Assembly: GCA_035582835.1 (NCBI GenBank)
Contig: JAYKAV010001000.1
Coordinates: 3,111,253-3,175,252 of the forward strand
Length of the DNA stretch: 64,000 nt
Direction: 5' to 3'
From: Phoebastria nigripes
Lineage: Eukaryota; Chordata; Aves; Procellariiformes; Diomedeidae
In this document: positions 60,571 through 64,000 of the stretch, piece after piece
How the letters are laid out: the number at the start of each line of letters is the position of its first letter
How positions within the stretch are numbered: the stretch's first letter is position 1
Notes under the pieces: model-generated
What the model saw: the letters and a program-made list of their open reading frames with translations, nothing else
Told to the model about the DNA's origin: nothing
Databases searched by the model: none
Translations under genes and position numbers: made by a program

Positions 60571-63500
60571 TCAACAGAGACNGAAGTGTGTGGCTGAATT
60601 GCTTTTTTACAGTCAGTATAACAAATTTCATAATGACTATAATAGGATAAAAATCTACATGATCAGTTGTATGAACAATTTGGTTTCTGTTCGTATTAAA
60701 TGCCCATTTGAACACAGCCAGATTTGTTAATTCTCATGATTGTCCAACATGGACATCTCTAAGCACGTGCATTTACAATCTCAAAAGGACTATCCTGGTC
60801 CTTTTATTATATTATATTGTATATATGTTTATTATATCTTTGTTTAGAACAAATTAGAAGTGTTCGATAATAAAGTTCAGCAGATTCCACTAAGACTTTT
60901 TAATTCTTTTGACAGGAACTTCTCTTTTCACAAGCAGCATCAACATAACTGACTTTTTCGATAATGTCAGACTAGTGTATGCTCTACCACACTTGCTTTT
61001 CACGGTAACAATTCTGGGAATGTCATTGTTGTAATATTTAAATGATCATTCGGTAATCAAAAATGGTATATTAAAGATGAAAATAAAGCACAAGATTCAA
61101 AACCAGGGTAATCATTTACAGCCAGCAAATGGACACATACAATTAAGATAATCTTGACTACAAATTATTTTCTAGTTTGCTGCATTACATAATATTTTAG
61201 TATCTTAAAATGACCCCCCAAATACTACTGATTCATGACTACACATTATTATTCTTGGTAAACACCAAAATAAAGTACTGAAGCATAATCAAAATGCTAT
61301 AGAAAAATAAAATAAAAAAAAAATCATAAAACAAGCAATGATGTGATATGGTAACAATATTTGAAATAAACTGTCTGCATTACCCGTGTGGAAGGAACAA
61401 TCAGATGTGTAGGTCATTACTCTCTGATTACTCTTATTAAAAACTTGCTGCTCCCTTCAGCTTCACTCTCTAGAAACTGCTGACTTCTGGCAGAGCTTCC
61501 ACATTTCTATTTTTAAAAACATGTACATAATTTTCATACTTCACTCATCACTAATCTCTTATTGATGTTTATTACAAAGGCTAAAAAAGAAAACCATAAA
61601 AGGAAAAAAAATAAAATTGACATTCTGGTTTGTCTCATTAAAGCCAACCTTTGAGCTAAAGAAGAGAGCACCCTAGTAATCCAAGAAAGGAAAAATACAT
61701 ACAAGCCTGGCAGTAAGGCATATAGAACTTTTTAAATTACAAATGGGTCTGTATCAAAGAATTCAAACCCCATTCTCTAAATGGCCTTCTGTAAAGCAGC
61801 CAAGGGTGCAAAAAGGGAAGAGGAAGGGAGACAGGTACTGTTTCATATATCAGTTAGAGAGATAAGAGTCAACTGAAAAATTCACTTTCAAATTTGAATT
61901 TTCATCCCATCTTCCTCACAACAGTTCAGGATACTGTGATCTGGGCTGACTGAAATTTATCACAGAAACATCCAGCTTCCTCTGATTTTTTATGAATGTT
62001 TTTTATAACACCAACAAAAGGATGAACTTTTGTGGTAACTATGTCTATGGAAAAGTTGCAATTAAAAACTTCCACTTTACTAAACCCTCTTATAAATATA
62101 CCCACTTATCAAACTATGTAGTTTGCAATGACCTAGTTTCACTTGGGGCACCAGAAGCTGTAAGGTCATTACTAATATTACTGCAGACAAGTGTTTTTCT
62201 CATGTTTTTATGACTGTAATGTCATTCCTATTTGACTTCACTGACACTACTCATGGCAGAATCGCTTATGACATAATTATGGAAATACATAGCTTATTAT
62301 TGCATAATAGCCTTACAAATCTCATGCATGCATCATTATGCAAATTTGAATAGTGGAGCAAATGTTGTTGATGTCAATATGTCCATACCAGAATAAGCTA
62401 ATCAAATGAAATATAGTCCAATTAGCAGCATGGTGGGCAATCTTAAATAAAAGAGATGCTCAAGGGAGGAAGGAATACTTAAAAGTTATGGCAAAAATCT
62501 GACGTAACTTCAGGAAAAAGTAAAGATTTCTATTCAGTTGATCCCAAGACACTATAACTCAAGAAATGATGGATGATATACATATCAAATACTAAGTTCT
62601 CTAAAGCTACATATCACCTACTTTAATCTGTCTAAAAGNTAGGAACATGATCTAAGCTAGTTTTGTAGTTACCCCTAAAGTTAAAGTAGAGGGAGATTGG
62701 GGGAAAGAGAGAAAGACCTCCAGAGTCAAGTATGCCGTCTTAGACATTTATGTTAAGGTGGTATTAATTACCTTCTGAAAGTGCTTATCTCTTCAATGAC
62801 TACAGAGAGAACTTACAGCTTGGAGAAATAATAAACAAACTTCCAAAATGTGTTAAAACCTAACACTTAATGTGTTAAGACCTAAATCCCAGCCTAAATG
62901 TTACATACATATATGAAACAACCCATATATCCTATCCTAACTCAAATGACCAGGTATCTCCTTGCTCAGACAGTGCAAATCTATTCTCTACACAATAAAT
63001 ATATACGGAGGATGTGGCAATCTCATGTAGATTCTAATGGACCATATTAACTCAAGGAGCACAGTGGATTGCTAGCTAAATGAAAACCTCTCTGGAAGGA
63101 AATTGAGTTTTGAAAGCTTGATATTCAAGTTTCAAGAGAGAAAACATGTGGATGCTACCCTCTGAGCTGTAGGGATGCCTATCATTATGAGGCTGTTGAC
63201 TCCTGTCCACTTTCAGCCTCTCTGTGGCTTCAAAATACCCTGGGAAGCTTGGAGCACCCAAAAACATATTAGCCTTCAAAAAAAGGGTTTGCTTGTTTTT
63301 GTGTTTGCCACATGGTTTGAATAATAAACAGTATATAAAAGCTTGAAGAAAATGACATTAAACAGGAACTACGCACTTTTAATCAACAAGGGAACCAATA
63401 AATACAACATAAAACCAGGATAACATTTCACTTGGGGGAAAAAGAAAAGCTAAGTATTCTTTAAAAGCTACAATGTGTAGCCATCATCAGCCACGTGATC

Positions 63501-64000
63501 TGCATTTTCACTGAAGGAATTACACAAATGTAATTAGTATCTATAAAGTGTTGACCAAACACTTTCTAAATGAAAATAGCATGAATTTTTATTTGAAATG
63601 AGTGATATGAAACAATTGTGATTTCTATAGTATATGAGATATTTTCAAATCTTTTCCAAATAGTTTTAGAAAATTTCCAGACTGCAGAGAAATCGCTTGT
63701 TTTAACTCTTCAGTACTATGTATGATGCGACACATATTTACTACATTTACTAAAATGTACAGTGTGAAGCAGAATAGTTATTAGTTGGTATTGTTTCTAC
63801 TCCCTGACTGGCTGACATATCTTTTGCANGAAAATAACAAACATTGGACTTCACTACAAATATATTCTGTTTAAGAGTCATTTTATATTCAGAAACAATG
63901 CTTTAACAAGTAAACAGCAGTAGCATGAATTCAAATAATTTATTCATAAATGTATTTACTATCCATTTTTTAATTATTTGACTAAGTTTACTAGCAGAAA
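60571..64000. other. AT-rich unannotated DNA with a motif-dense patch
   Basis: No gene. The stretch 62262-62350 is dense in POU/homeodomain-type motifs (see the separate entry). A-rich low complexity lies near 61300-61325 and 61600-61615. Confidence 0.5.
62262..62350. promoter_or_regulatory. Candidate conserved non-coding element
   Basis: Within about 90 bases there are TAATTAT-type (62273-62280), TGCATAAT (62301-62308), ATGCATGCAT (62324-62333) and a perfect octamer ATGCAAAT (62338-62345). These are known binding strings of homeodomain and POU factors. Clustering of this kind is typical of developmental enhancers, but AT-rich DNA produces such motifs by chance. Confidence 0.25.

Noticed and set aside
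1..64000. CRISPR array, operon, tRNA or rRNA genes, mitochondrial insertions
   Set aside because: None were seen; direct repeats are simple sequence or transposon-derived, and no cloverleaf or rRNA-like stretch was recognised.

Overview
This window reads as vertebrate, specifically bird, intergenic or deep-intronic DNA. It is AT-rich, has no operon-like gene packing, and no credible multi-exon host gene can be recognised. Two observations support a bird. There are CR1 LINE copies ending in the CR1 8-bp repeat (ATTCTATG), in young, old and very old states. There are also two long terminal repeats of an avian endogenous betaretrovirus-like (ERVK) family, one with a tRNA-Lys primer-binding site. 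The species cannot be told from the sequence alone.

Layout. 1-1.59 kb: plain AT-rich DNA. 1.6-2.9 kb: a young, 5'-truncated CR1 on the + strand that keeps the reverse-transcriptase core but is broken by a stop and a frameshift. 3-7.5 kb: old repeats, namely two MIR-like SINE pieces, a decayed CR1 3' end, and an ancient CR1 whose middle part is inverted. 7.5-14.7 kb: mostly featureless. 14.7-16 kb: a pyrimidine-rich block whose minus strand has coding-like open stretches. 20.05-20.56 kb: a GC-richer block of unknown origin. 27.65-28.2 kb: the longest open frame outside repeats (184 codons), probably not a gene. 29.3-34.5 kb: an ancient CR1 3' fragment and two MIR-like pieces. 45.24-45.85 kb: an ERVK LTR plus primer-binding site, interrupted by a 175-base assembly gap and flanked by inverted copies of the neighbouring host DNA. 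48.77-49.44 kb: a second young CR1 fragment, on the minus strand. 54.07-54.62 kb: a solo ERVK LTR. 60.44-60.57 kb: a 64-bp tandem duplication. 62.2-62.4 kb: a cluster of POU/homeodomain-type motifs that could be a conserved enhancer.

No genes work together here; the content is a record of retroelement insertion and decay. I did not find a new biological system. The most unusual structures are the inverted host flanks around the 45-kb LTR, the micro-inversion inside the ancient CR1 near 7 kb, and the tandem duplication near 60.5 kb whose copies differ only at CpG sites.
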